Assembly: GCA_015680685.1 (NCBI GenBank)
Contig: MNCI01003413.1
Location: 334,726 to 398,725 of the forward strand
Direction: 5' to 3'
Length of the DNA stretch: 64,000 nucleotides
Source of the DNA: Gnetum montanum
Taxonomy: Eukaryota > Streptophyta > Gnetopsida > Gnetales > Gnetaceae
The notes below the pieces were generated by a model, which saw nothing but the letters and a program-made list of their open reading frames with translations, ran no database searches and had not been told where the DNA came from. Shown here piece after piece: positions 21,375 to 33,483 of this stretch (positions within the stretch are counted from its first letter, which is position 1; each line of letters begins with the position of its first letter). The translations under genes and the position numbers were made by a program.

Positions 21375-22820
21375 AGGCGTATGGAGCTAAAATCCAGTCG
21401 GTCACAGTCGGTCAAATGCAAACTTTTGTAACAGCAAAGTCTTCCAATTCACCTTGCTTCCAGAGGTGACTCGTGCTCCTCATCACAAAATCGGACCTCC
21501 TTCTTTCTAAGAGAAGGATCCCAGTTGAATTATTCTACACTCTCCTTTTTTCTGAGTTCTCCTTCCTCCTTGGCCACTTGATCAATGAAGCGCTACAACT
21601 GATGGACCCTTAGCTCCGATAGTCGTCCCTTGGCATACACACCAAGGGTCTTTCATGTTTCAAAATGGAGCCCATCAATAATGTGGTGAAGCTATGCCCA
21701 TTGAGAGTAACCATGACTAGGGCATCTATGCAATAGTGAGTAATACCTACTCATGGCAGCATCCAAGGGTTCATGATTTTCTTGTTTCCAACCTTGGACC
21801 TGCCATCTCAGATTCACCACTCTAGAGTATGTTTGATATTTTTCATTAAAGATTTCAAGCATCGTACTCCATCTTCTGATTGATTCTGACTCCAAGGACT
21901 GATACCAACTTTCATCTTCCTTGATGAGTGTGTGGGGGAACAGCTTCAACCATTGCCAATCATTGTCAATATTTTGCAGGGTGCAGGCGTCATGGAACAC
22001 CTGCAGGTGGGTCTGCGGATCACAGTTGTATCTCGCTTCAAATATGGGGATGTTATTCATGTCAACACGCTTCATCTGACTATCCTTCATGTGCCTACTT
22101 GGAATGTGAACTGCCTCTGCAATCTGGAGCATGCTCCGAGTAGCTAACAACGACTCGTTTGAATCATAGTCCTGTTGGGGACTATGACGTCTATGAAAAT
22201 TTCGACTACCCCTTATTTCATGCTAGCGAGGACCATGCAATTGGTCACGTGCTTCCTCACGGTGCCCCCTTTGAACCTATTTACCACCGTCCTTTCTCTC
22301 TAGCCTTCCCCTATTACGCTCAAAGCCTGAGCTGGATGAAGGTACAAGAGAGGGGGAGGATGGAGAAGAAGGAGAGGCATCTCCACTGCTCCGATGATGA
22401 TCTTCCCATCTAGCCTGGTGGTGGCCGTGGTCATCTCCTCTAGCTTTGCTACATGATCCTCCATCCCCTTGAGGATTGTGATCACTCAGAGGTTTGTTCT
22501 AAATGACTAACTGGAGGATCTGCGGCCCAAAGTGAAGTTTGGTCGAATGGGTATCATGAAATACAGGATCCCCATCATCTTGTGGACCTTACTAGAATAA
22601 GGGGTTACTAAAATGTTTCCCCTTTTGTTGTTCATATCTCTTGACCTGATGTTGTTCTCTTGTCTGTTGAGCTTCCATGGGACGATAGTCCCGGTAGTCA
22701 TGGTCCTCCATGACATACTCCGCCACTCAGTCCTGAATGCCCAATCTGCCCAAATTGTGATATAGCATCGTAGGAGCTGCTCGGTCGGGCTGTAGCATGA
22801 TGCTACCCTCCATGTCCCAC
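21375..22820 (-). pseudogene. C gag, 5' truncated
   Basis: The retrotransposon Gag (capsid) domain is open at 21692-22150: LATRSMLQIAEAVHIPSRH, VDMNNIPIFEARYNCDP, WLKLFPHTLIKEDESWYQSL and NEKYQTYSRVVNLRWQVQGW. The upstream part begins WDMEGSIM at 22820, which corresponds to residue 46 or so of the I gag, so the true start is deleted. No CCHC knuckle was recognised between 21375 and 21690, unlike D, I and L. Confidence 0.88.
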
Positions 22821-23670
22821 TTAACATACACTAGACTTTTGACCAGTGAAACCTTGGGTTAGAACGGTCGTTGTCATCCTAATCTCACTTGTTAGGTTCT
22901 GTTTATTATGGTTAAGTGAGACTGAGGCTAATGGTTTTTATATCCTTTTAATTATCTTTTCAGAGACTAATTAAGGTATGAATGTAAGGAATAAACTATT
23001 ATCTAATCTCTAATTATCCTAGTTTATATTCTAACTACTCCTAACATAAGTATTTGGTCCCATCTTCCGAGCACGTTCTGAGCATTTCCTAACACTACTG
23101 GATCACCAGACATTAAGTGTCACTAGGCTTACCAAGTGTTTGGATTATGTTCGAGATGGTTGTACTTATGGCTTTAACAAACTATGAATGAAAAATAACA
23201 ATTGACATTATAATAATGAAAACATAAATAATCAACAAGTAACTAATAAAGAATCAAAAAGTAATTAATAAAGCATAAACATATTAAACTATTAAATGCA
23301 TGAAACAACTAAGTCCAAATGCTACAAGGAATGCTTGAACAGTTCGTATTTATTGCCATCACGCCAATGAGCTCAGATACATCAACGCTCGAATAAAGAT
23401 CTAATCACTTTTCTTACACCTGCTGTAGGCACTTGGAAAATATTCTATCTCTTACGGGAGCAAATTGCAAGAGCTTCACTACAACTACTCAAAATGATGC
23501 CTAAATGAGGTGGAAGGCCCTCATATTTATAGGTTGGGAAGGATGGCTGCATAAAAGGGGCCACGTCGATGTAGGGTGGCTACGTCGATGGATCCATGTC
23601 GACGCGGCCACATATACATGGCCCCGTATATGCAACCCAGTCGACGCATTGACTTTTTGACACTTCATCA
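22818..23670 (-). repeat. 5' LTR of element C, inner end deleted
   Basis: It matches the 3' LTR from its base 77 to the end (CACTTCATCA) and keeps the TATA box at 23524-23532. The last 76 or so bases of R/U5, the primer site and the gag start are missing. The junction at CAC (22818-22820) is shared by both partners, suggesting deletion through microhomology. Confidence 0.9.
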
Positions 23671-24540
23671 ATTAGTAGCAAAACAAATAATATCATCAAC
23701 ATAAATTTTAACTATAAGTAGATCACTACCTTCTTTTCTAAGAAGTAAAGTTACATTAGGATTACCTCTTTCGAAACCATTGGATGTAAGATGTTAGGAA
23801 AGTCTTTCATACTAAGCTCTAGGAGCTTGTTTAAGTTCATAGAGAGCCTTTTTGAGTTTTTAAACATGATCAAGTTTGATGGGATCTATAAAACCTTCAA
23901 GTCGTTCAATGTACACTTCTTCTTATATGGTTCCATTTAGGAAGGCACTTTTTACATCCATTTGATATAGTTTGATATTTTTGATACTATTGTATGCCAA
24001 AAGAAGTCTAATAGATTCTAGTTTAGCAATAGTAGCAAAATTTTGATCAAAATCAATCCCTCCTTGTAGATTGTATCCTTTGTCAACTAATATACCTTTA
24101 TTCTTAATAATATTTTCATTTTCATGATTTTTGTTCTTGAAGACTCATTTTGTTCCAATATTAGTTTTATGATCTAGTCTATGTGTTAATTACCATACAT
24201 TATTCCTAGTAAATCCATTTAGCTCATCTTGCATAATGGAAATCCATCCTTCTTCTCCTTCAACTTCTTTGAAGTTTTTGGATTGAAGTTATGAGAGATG
24301 TGATGAAAATGCACAAATTTATTTAGTTTGGCTTCTAGTATGAATACCATCTTGTACTTGCCCAAGAACATCATTGAGAGAGTGTGTTTTACTATGTCTA
24401 GGCATTTTGGTTTGAATAGGAGACATCTCATTGAGTTTATCTTCTTACTCTTCTTAATGCTCATTGTTCACTTCTAAATTTTTATCAAGTTAAACTTGAG
24501 TGGCGCTAGAGAATTTTTGAATGCAAATAACTTCATCATT
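23671..24540 (-). pseudogene. B reverse transcriptase, N-terminal part
   Basis: It resumes B after element C with the second ATTAG. The catalytic box reads IYVDDII, intact at 23692-23703, only about 16 bases from the insertion point. Upstream motifs parallel A 6400-6780, and stops are frequent. The plus-strand order and many shared bases with A (for example CTAGGAGCTTGTTTAAGTTC near 23819) leave no doubt about identity. Confidence 0.85.
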
Positions 24541-25258
24541 AGGTTGTGGAGAAGTAATGTCATGATCATCAACTTTAACATTTATCATTCCTTTGATAGT
24601 ATTCATCCTTTTATTGAAAACTTTATAAGGCCTGCTAAATAACTAATATCCTAAGAAAATTCCTTCATCAATTTTAGGATCAAATTTTCTTAAGTTATCT
24701 TTATCATTTAGAATATAACATTTTGAACCAAAGACATGAAAATAAACTATTGAAGGTTTTCTACTAGTCCATAATTCATAAGGAGTTTTAGAACAAAATC
24801 TTCTTACCAAAAATTTGTTGGAGAGATGGCAAGAAATGTTAATTACTTCAGCCTAGAAGTGATAAGGAAGATTTCAGTCATTCAATATAGTCCTTCTCAT
24901 TTCATTCAAGATCTTATTTTTACTTTTGGCTACACCATTTTGTGAGGATTTCTTATAGTAGAAAATTGATGGAGTATGCTTTTCATTTAATAGAATTGCT
25001 CAAACTTGGTATTCTTGAATTTCCCTCCATTGTCACTCTTGATAACTTTAAATCCATAACCTTTTTCTTTTTGAATTTGATTACAAATTCTTAAGAAATG
25101 ATCAAATACCTCATCCTTTTGATATCAAAAGGCAACCTAAGTAAAATGAGAGTAATCATCAACAATAATTAGAAAGTAGCTTTTCTTTTCCAAACTAAGT
25201 GTTTGAGAAGGACCAAGCACATTCATATGAAAAAGTACCTTTTCTTTTCCAAACCAAG
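24541..25258 (-). pseudogene. B integrase remnant, same Glu-to-Lys change as A
   Basis: The sequence aligns with A 6780-7460. Where A reads QQNGVVKRKN, B reads QNGVAKSKNK after a one-base loss (about 24910-24945), again with Lys in place of the catalytic Glu. A 60-bp tandem duplication at the integrase start (about 25172-25232, then 25233-25258 continuing at 32738) predates the insertion of D. The frame is heavily broken. Confidence 0.8.
25254..25258. repeat. target-site duplication of D (left copy, CCAAG)
   Basis: CCAAG here and at 32733-32737 flanks element D precisely. Joining the flanks gives continuous copia sequence matching A near 7420-7440. Confidence 0.92.
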
Positions 25259-26120
25259 TGATGAGTGGTGAGGTACCCCTACACTCAACCATATGAATAT
25301 GAGGGTTCATGCATGATCCGATCGAACTCCGTGGATGGGCTAGTTGTGGTATCTAGATTGTTATACATTGATCGTAGTTCACTGTCTTCACACCTGGACT
25401 AGTATTTTCTTTGTCACATATGATTTAGTTTAGAGTGAGGTGTATGATGTGGGCCTAAACTAGTGCTACTCCTAGAGGCAATGGAAAATAACTTTGTTTT
25501 AGCTAAGAGGAAGTGGTAGAAGAGAATCTAACCTAGCCTAAGTGCGATGAACATCTGTCCTTAATCATCTGTACACATATTGGACCTCGTGTACTACTTC
25601 TAGGCTTACTAAGCAAATATTACTTGAGTGCTCATAGATACGCTACTAGGTTACCAAGCAGTTACACTTCAATGTTCATGATTAAGTCGTACTCATTCCA
25701 CATTTAACAAACGGAATAGTAAATGATGGTAAAGAAATATTAACTAACAAAATAATAAATAACAATAATAATTAACAATAATAATTAAAAAACCAAAACT
25801 AAGTGAATGCTGCAATGATGGAGTAATCTTAATCTTTATTGTCGATCACATGCGTCCAAGTACGTCATGCTCGAATAAATGTTCCATACAATTACAAGCA
25901 TCACACTGCAGGCATGCACTTGGGAAAATAGTCTAACTCCTATGGAAACAAACTATAAGAGCTTCGCTACAACTTGAATATAAGATGCCTAAATGTGGGG
26001 GTGCATGCATATTTATAGCAAAAAATGAACTCTGCGTTGATGAGGCCACATCAATGCATGGAAATTGACGGGGCTTCATCGACGTGGCCCAGTCGATGCT
26101 ATCCATTGGATGCTTCATCA
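25259..26120 (-). repeat. 3' LTR of element D
   Basis: It runs from TGATGAGTGG to GATGCTTCATCA. The minus strand has a CTATAAATA box at 26010-26018, with CpG-bearing words (TCGACG, CATCGACG, GTCGATG) upstream at about 26035-26105. It serves as the reference for the disturbed stretch in the 5' LTR at 32116-32162. Confidence 0.92.
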
Positions 26121-26329
26121 TACCCCCATGATTGAATAACAACTTGTCCTCAAGTCAAAAAAAATGAGAAAAAGTGTAATTAATTACATAGTGGATAGGT
26201 ATGGGATTATTAACTACTAGGAATTTACTAATGCCACCTTGTGGAATTAAAAAAAATAAAATTGGGACATGGACACAGAGTGCAGAATGTAAAATTTTTG
26301 GAACTCATGTGATTCTTGGTAGTGGTGGC

Positions 26330-27579
26330 TCCTCCATGGGCCTCTTGCCCTTATCTTGTGTTCTAGGTTTTGGAAGTTGATGGCTCTAAAGGAGGGCCTG
26401 GAGCTTTACCTTCTTCAATTTGAGGGTCTTGTGTTGTCCGTGTTGATGCTCCAATAATTGATGGAATCAGCACCTCCCATGGACATGATAGTTGTAGGAA
26501 CATATGATTGGCCTTGACATACCAGGCCGCAAATAGTTGTCATTCCTCCTCATAGGCTCTGGCCTTGTCCTTGTATTCTTGGTAGTCTACAAGTCATTCA
26601 AGCCAAGTCTATCGCAACATCTTCTTTTTTTTCCTTGGCAGCTAGCCTTGACCACCTCTAACTCAGAATTTGTGACTTCTAATTTTTGCAACATCTTCTT
26701 GTGCTTAGCAAATTTCATTTCATATTTCACATAGGTGGTTGCTACCTACTTCTCTAGCTCTATTCTTGGACGTCCTATTGTTAGCATGGCCAAATAGGCC
26801 TACCTCAAGTTTGCCAATTCCATGTATGTTGTAAGATCTTATATCTATAGGTCTTGACTTTTGAGCTCTACTTGATGGACAAATGCATAGGTATCCAATA
26901 TGGCCCGCCAGTCAGTGTTTTGAGCATTGAGAGTGTTGATATGGGCCTTGGCCATATGGATTTCTTTTTCAACTACTTGCTTGTACATCCTCACTTGGTC
27001 TAGGGTCAACTCTCCATACACCTTGTCTTCCTTGTTATACATCCTTTTCAACCAAATTTTTCATGCATTAGCATCAGAGTGAGTGGGTAGGTGAGCAATT
27101 TTTGGCCCTGTATTTGGAAGATTTAACACTTATAAAATGGATTTGGCAGAGAAATATACAGAAACACCACCAATATCAACTATCGTGCCTTCTTCTTTAT
27201 TGTGCCAAAATTGGTACATCTCTCCCAAGTACCAAGCACCACTTTCAAAGAGAATAGGTCATAAAGGGAACCCTTTGAGTTGGTCCCTGACTACTTCAAG
27301 AGCAAACTTGGTGAAATGTCCAAAGTTGAGTTCCATGATCATAGCTGCTAACGTGGATCTTTTGAGGATTGCCTGAACACATTTCGAGGACAACGTGAGA
27401 TGTTGTCCCTATTCAAATTCTTCAGTGGCTCCTCTTTCAGCCTGTTCTAATTTTACAATAAGAGGCTCTTGATGGATGTTGAATGATTATGCCTTGGGAG
27501 GTGCTTGTCCTCTACCTCTCCTTGGTCATTTGGATGCACCTTGAGAGGGTCCTCCTTACTGTCCATGTTTAGGGCCCAT
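26330..27579 (-). pseudogene. D ORF3 remnant, shortened homologue of C ORF3
   Basis: It starts with ATG-Gly-Pro-Lys at 27579, like Met-Ala-Pro-Lys in C. MELNFGHFTKFALEVVRDQL parallels ELNFGPFLEHAP...DVRLQL of C. The Transposase_32-like core after that is missing. The coiled-coil part returns at 26845-27051 (VRMYKQVVEKEIHMAKAHIN) and continues with TYMELANLR and AMLTIGRPRIELEK, matching YMKLANLRYANLAILIARRP of C. The last part up to the 3' LTR is too decayed to read. The shared start and end with a missing middle indicate an internal deletion. Confidence 0.6.
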
Positions 27580-29439
27580 CTGCAATCACACAAGGTCAAC
27601 TATTAATAAGGTTATTTACAAAATGTGACTTATACCCTTACTTCTTACCTTTAATGAATTTGTGTTTTTCTTTTGTGTCATGTGATCCAGAGTTAGGAAA
27701 TTTTATGAAAATTTCCTCTAAAAGTTTTGATATTAGGCCTAATTTGATTAGGTGGCTCCAAAAATTAATTCTCATGGTATGAGTGAAGAGAGGAAATTGA
27801 TTTGGCAACGTGTTTAATAGTTTCTACGATCATTTACCCTTCATGATATCCTTCGGGTGATGATAAATTTTGGAAAATTACACATAACTTGTAGTGTACC
27901 CTTCCCCCATGACTAAGTTGAACACTTTGGATGTAGATAGGTTTAATCAGAATGGGAATCAAAGCGTTAATAAGCAAGTTATGGATGTTTGAATGATAGG
28001 TGCGCAAGCTAGAAAGTTCGTGGAAGAAAATTTGAACAACTCCCCTTGCATGAATAGTGTAAAATGATGTTGACATGNGGGGGGGGGGGGGGGGGGGGGG
28101 GGGGTGGGGTGGGTCCATATATATATAGTTTTGATGAACGTGATATCGCGTACCCGATAGAGCATCTAGGGTAACATTGAATAGGCCAAGAGGTACAAAA
28201 AGTATAATGTGGTAGAATATGATAATAAAATTCATGAATAGAATGAGGAAAAAGGACATGTTATGGTGCATAGGAACATTGTAAGTAAAAGGATGATAAG
28301 GGAAAGAATAAACTTGGCAATGAAGTACGTGGAAGGTATAAAATGATGTGGTGGTGATGTGCAATCAGTGTAAATTACAAAGGTTATGCAAGTGGGTCCT
28401 CCCGAAAGTAGGTTCCTTACTATGATGTCCTTACATAACCACCTTGAAAATGTTCGTAGGTACTAGAAGGGTGAAATGTAATCCACACCAGTTGCACAAA
28501 ACACACACATGTAGATACCATCATGATGAGATATGAATTCAATGCTACACAAGACATGAGTCACAAATACATGGACAACAAGATGAGGTGAATTGTTGAA
28601 GGGATTGGAGAGATTAGGACATGAAGTAACTGACCCAGGGCACAATGAATCTTGAGTGTAGGGCGTGATTAATGTGTTATTATCTTGTTGCTCGAAAATC
28701 AAGACCAAGTCCATTCCCCCAATCAGTGACATTGCATTGTTTCATCTAATGATGAACAACCATAAGAGCATCATGAAAGCAAGGTGTATGATCACTTGGC
28801 ATTTTGTTCAAGGAAGGAGTGCTTTGGAATTTCTTTGTGGCACATTTGTTCTTCTTTTTTTTTTGTTTTTTGGTTTTTTTTTATGCATAATCTAGAGAAG
28901 TCGCCTACCTTCAGGCATGGGTGCATGTCCCCATAGAATAGCATTGAGTTTCTTTATTAAGTACCTTTATTACTCTTACTCCCATTGTCGTTAGATCTAC
29001 AAGGATCTTAGTACAACCAAGCTGCATGATAGCACATACAGATGTCACCAAAGAAAATCCACAAGTCCCCTTAATGTCACACCCTGGCCATTCCTTCTTA
29101 GTCCATCATTTTTCATTCTAGGAATAATGAGCACAAAATTATTTTTTAAGTTTTCATGATGAAAAAAATATCATTGTACCCAAAGTAGAACCTCTTAATA
29201 ATAGAATGGGTGGATGTGATGGCTTGCTATCCAAGTAATTAGTCACCGAATACTTGATAGTATAGAACAACACCTTGACCAACAAGTTACATGAGTGTTT
29301 TATTCATAGATGAGATTACCCATAAAAATTAAATAGATAAAATAATAAATAAAAATATAAAACAACAAATTGAAAGATGAAAAACTAGAAAAAAATTGTA
29401 AAATTGAAGAAAAGAAAAAACATTTATTAATTATGCTTG
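27580..29439. other. D internal non-coding stretch
   Basis: No frame with recognisable protein motifs is visible on either strand in these 1.9 kb, where pol would be expected. An N at 28078 is followed by about 24 G residues and then TGGGGTGGG, a probable sequencing or assembly trouble spot. A T-rich run lies at 28855-28885. The low-complexity frames over the G run are artefacts. Confidence 0.7.
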
Positions 29440-31770
29440 TTAGAATGGAGGATATCCCCCATAACTAAAATTTTGATTATGGCAAGAATTAATAAATGGA
29501 AGGTTTGGATCTATGCATTTTGGAAATTTTGGTACCTAGTCATATCCACACCATTAGGTGTCTTTGGATGTGGTTGGAATGTACCCAAATTAGGGTTCAC
29601 ACACTTAATTAAAGTTGACATAGTGGGGGAAGTTATAAGATGGTATGAAAGGATCAATATGTCTTCCTACGTGGCTATATTCATTGGGTTGCATGGTTGT
29701 TGAAGTGTTGATTGGTGGCCTAGACAAAGTAACAGGAGGCATTGAGTTCAAGGAGGTAGATGCATCATAGCGTTGAACTTGTGCTAAGTTGGAGGATGCA
29801 GTGGTTTTGAAACCGTGATGTCTCTTTCTATGGTCCTGCCTAAATAAAGGATGCTTTCGACATTGTGGAGGGTTCCCATTGCTATTGATAGTAGTAGCAC
29901 AAGTAACGTTCATGGGTTGATGCTGTGGTGCAACACCTTCTGGCACAACTGGTGGCAATGTAGAAGGAGGTGAATGATGAATATTGAGGGCAAAGAGAAG
30001 TGTAAGAAACATGAGGTGGTGATCTTGTTGGAGAGGAAATGGTTTGATAGTACTCAAGAGAATGATAACGATGTGGTGAAATAGAGGATGTTGACCCAAT
30101 CGGAGAAACAGGATGTTGAACATAATAAGCGCTTGGGTTTAGATGGTAGAAAGGGTGTGACCAGTCTGATGGTGGCCTCCCCCATGACTGGGGTTTTTGC
30201 CACTGCAGTTGAACCCAGTATTTCTATATGAAATCCGGATGTAACATTCCTTTCCAATGCTTATGTAAATATGACAAGATTGGACATTGGCCTTTGGGGT
30301 GATCATATAGGCAAATATTACATTAATACATATGATTGGTAGTGAGTTCTTACCATTATTCTATTCAACCCTTCTTTTCAATTATCTAGTGGTGTTCTGT
30401 CCTATTTCTTGGTTCTTCATGGTTCTTCCTCTAATAATGTTGGCATATTCTCCACATCTTTCATGTACCCAATCCTTCATCTTATTGATCCTTTCCTCAA
30501 TTTCATCTAGTGATTGTAGGATTGACAAAGATGATTCCACCTCCTTGAAGTGAGTTGATTTCTCCTCTTCATGATCATGGACCCTTGCTAAGTTGAGATT
30601 TTTGTCCTATTGAGAACTTTCAACAATCTCCCAATTAGCTATTTCTCCTTCTTCTTTTGCTACCTGTTGGATAAGCTCTTGGAGTTGGTGGGTCTGTAGC
30701 TCATATAGTTGACCTGAAGCATACATCCCTAGGGTCTCCCTTATTTCATTACATAGCCCATCCATGATGTGGTACATTAGCCTTTCCTCATAGAATCCAT
30801 GGCCTAGGCAATTGTTTAACAATGATTAGTATCTTTCTAAGGCCATGTCCAAGGGTTCATGCTACCCCTATTTCCATTCTTGGATTTGTCTCCTCAAGGC
30901 TAACACCCTTGCATAGGTTTGATATCTTTCATTAAAGAGTTCTACCATTGTCGGCCAACGTCGAATTGATTGTGGTCTTAAGGACCTATACCATACTTTT
31001 GCTTGATCAAAAAGTGCCATAAGAAAGAGCTTAATTTTTTGCCACCCATTATCAATATTGTTCCATACATAGGCATCCTAGAATGCTTGTAAATGATGTT
31101 GTATATCTAAATCAGAGCCTCCTAGAAACTTAGAAAAGTTATTTAAATCAAGCCTAGGTAGATGGCTTTCCTTGTGATGCCTACGAGATATTCGAATAGC
31201 CTCTTCTATATGCATTAGGCTCTTAGTGGCCAAGAGGGGTTCATTTTCAGTAGGTAGGTTATGAATTTGTGAGTTGGGATGATGTTGTCTTCGTTCATGT
31301 TGGCATTTCTGACTTTGCCCATGGGTTCGATTTTTATTTCTACATTGACCCCTTAAAAGAAGATCATACATGTCATGAACTAACATTGAAGGGGTAGAGG
31401 AAGAGAAAGAACTAGAAGAGTCATCATGAATTTTGTAAGTCTTCCAATCATCCCTAGATAGATTCTTGTTAACTACTAAGAAGGTCCTAAGCCTTATGGG
31501 CCCCCTTGGTCTATGGGATATCCCATACTTACTAGAGGTGCTAGAGTTGGATGATAAGAGTTCACGAGTACTTTCGGGGTGCTCATGATCATAGGAGACC
31601 CCTGCATAGGATTGAGTACTCCTAACTTCATCTTCATCCTCATATATTTCATTGGTTCTCCAATGAATTACCTCACTAATTGTTGTGAGGTCATAGTCTT
31701 GTGAGAGAGAAATTATTGTGACCTTGTGTGTAACTTGTTTACAATTACTTCTTTCTAAAAGATATATCAT
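29440..31770 (-). pseudogene. D gag
   Basis: The first 230 codons are open (31078-31770) and contain a Ser-rich linker and LATKSLMHIEEAIRISRRH, the start of the Gag capsid domain also seen in C. After a TAG (one step from CAG) the frame goes on through WYRSLRPQSIRRWPTMVELF and LMYHIMDGLCNEIRETLGMY (30607-30822). A zinc knuckle CNICLYDHPKGQC is intact at 30284-30322. The C-terminal part (29440-30280) is rich in Pro, Tyr and Gln. This is the best preserved gypsy gag here and would form the particle and bind RNA. Confidence 0.88.
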
Positions 31771-31826
31771 GAATACTTTGTTATATCAATCTTGTATGAT
31801 ATAACTAATCTAAATAACTAGCACCA

Positions 31827-31844
31827 TCCTTGGCAATGGCACCA
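31827..31844 (-). other. primer-binding site of D (tRNA-Asp type)
   Basis: The minus strand reads TGGTGCCATTGCCAAGGA one base after the LTR. It differs from the Athila/Tat tRNA-Asp site (from memory) at four places, all transitions. Confidence 0.78.
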
Positions 31845-31845
31845 A

Positions 31846-32732
31846 TGATGAGTGATGAGGTACCCCCTACACTCAACCATACGAATACGAACGTTCATGC
31901 ATGATCTAGTTGAACTCCATGGATGGGCTAGTTGTAATATCTAGATCATTATACATTGATCACAGTTCACTATCTTCCCACTTGGACTAGTATTTTCTTT
32001 TTCATGTATGGTTTAGTCTAAAGTGAGGTGTATGATGTGGGCCTAAACTAGTGCTACTCCTAGAGGCAGTGGAAACTAACTTTGTTTTAGCTAAGAGGTA
32101 GTGGGAGAAGAGAATNGGATGATTAAGGACAGATACTCATCACACTTAGGCTAGCTTAGATNGACACATATTGGACCTTGTGTACTACTTCTAGGCTTAC
32201 CAAGCATATATTACTTGAGCTCCTAGATATGCTACTAGGTTACCAAGTAGTTACACTTCAATGTTCATGATTAAGTTGTACTTATTCCACATTTAACAAC
32301 AAGAATAGTAAATGATGGTAAAGAAATATTAACTAAGAAAATAATAAATAAAAATAACAATTAAAAAATTAAAACTAAGTGAATGCTGCAATTATGGATT
32401 AATCTTGATCTTTATTGTTGATCATATGCATGTCCAAGTACGTCACACTCGAATAAAGATCCGTACAATTACAAGCATCACACTACGAGCATGCACTTGG
32501 GAAAATAGTCTAACTCCTATGGAAACAAACTATACGAGCTTCGCTACAACTTGAACATAAGATTTCTAAATGTGGTAGGTGCATGCATATTTATAGTGGA
32601 AAATGAACTTTGAGTTGATGAGGCCACATCAATGCATGGAAAGATGCATTGATGGTATCGCGTTGACATGGTCACATTGATGAGGCTTCGTCGATGAGGC
32701 CCAATCAACGCTGTTCACTGGATGCTTCATCA
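31846..32732 (-). repeat. 5' LTR of element D, with an N-bounded inverted piece
   Basis: It matches the 3' LTR throughout (TATA box at 32588-32596) except between the N at 32116 and the N at 32162. There the 45 bases are the reverse complement of the corresponding 3' LTR stretch (about 25526-25570). Confidence 0.9.
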
Positions 32733-33380
32733 CCAAGTGTTTAAGAAGGAACAACCACATTCATATGAAGTAGATTTGAGGAGAGAGAGGCAAATATACA
32801 TATTTTCTTTCCAAATATTACCATTGTTTACTTTCCTTTCTAGCATGCTTCACAACTATTCATATTAAAATATTTAAGTGTGGGTAGTCCATGAACCATT
32901 TCCTTTATTACAAGAGTCTAAAGAATTTCTCTGTTTATGTGACCTAGCTTCCTATGCCACAAACATGTATCATCTATACAATTCACTAGAACTTTGTTTC
33001 AAGATTAGGATTATTTCCAAAAAAAATGGTGTAAACATTTTCCTTTCTAGTTCTCTCCATCACAATTTTTTTGGTGGTTAAATGTTTTATTCTTCAAGTT
33101 TCTTTAGAAAAAGTAACATTAAAATTTGAATCACAAAGTTGACAAACACTAATAAGATTGTGTTTTAATCCTTTAACAAAGATCACCTTATTTATAGTTG
33201 GAAGTTCCTTATCGTTTCCTCCTATGGTACCAATACCTATTATAGGAGCCTCTATGTTGTCTCCAAAAGTGACGATTCCATAACTTTGTTCCATGAAGTG
33301 GGTGAAGTAGGATTTATTATGTCATGTGCCTTGAACATCATCTATCAATATACCACATGATTGTTTTGGCATTATAGGGA
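32733..33380 (-). pseudogene. B integrase start, pre-integrase and protease remnant
   Basis: It continues B after D. The open part (33094-33294) reads VTFGDNIEAPIIGIG and VKGLKHNLISVCQLCDSN, nearly the same as in A. The protease box near 33335-33365 reads WYID, then a changed Ser codon and a stop where DSG should be, then CSRHMT. The protease is thus inactive here while that of A keeps DSG. Confidence 0.85.
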
Positions 33381-33483
33381 GCTATTTGATCCATCAAGTT
33401 CTTTTCATGCTTTATCATTTTTTGTTTCTAATCCTGCAAAGATCTTAGCCAAGACTACTTTTGCAAAGACCAAGAATACTAAT

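Larger units (their letters stand above)
12052..23670 (-). mobile_element. Ty3/gypsy element C with a third ORF
   Basis: An 11.6-kb minus-strand element with termini TGATGA...TCATCA and a perfect ATTAG target duplication, inserted just downstream of the YVDD codons of B's reverse transcriptase. Order along the minus strand: 5' LTR, gag, protease, reverse transcriptase, RNase H, integrase with GPY/F end and no chromodomain seen, spacer, ORF3, 3' LTR. The lack of a chromodomain and the tRNA-Asp primer sites of relatives D and I point to the Athila/Tat side of Ty3/gypsy. The LTR end, primer site and gag start are deleted at 22818-22820. Confidence 0.93.
25259..32732 (-). mobile_element. Ty3/gypsy element D: gag and ORF3 but no pol
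   Basis: A 7.5-kb minus-strand element with two LTRs (25259-26120 and 31846-32732), a tRNA-Asp-type primer site and a perfect 5-bp target duplication. From the 5' side it holds gag, about 1.8 kb without coding sense, and a shortened ORF3 related to that of C. No protease, reverse transcriptase, RNase H or integrase motif was found. It therefore must have moved using enzymes of a relative, or lost pol in an ancestor. Confidence 0.88.

Noticed and set aside
27834-28364. A Pro-rich frame of 176 codons on the minus strand
   Set aside because: The Pro run is the translated G tract next to an N.
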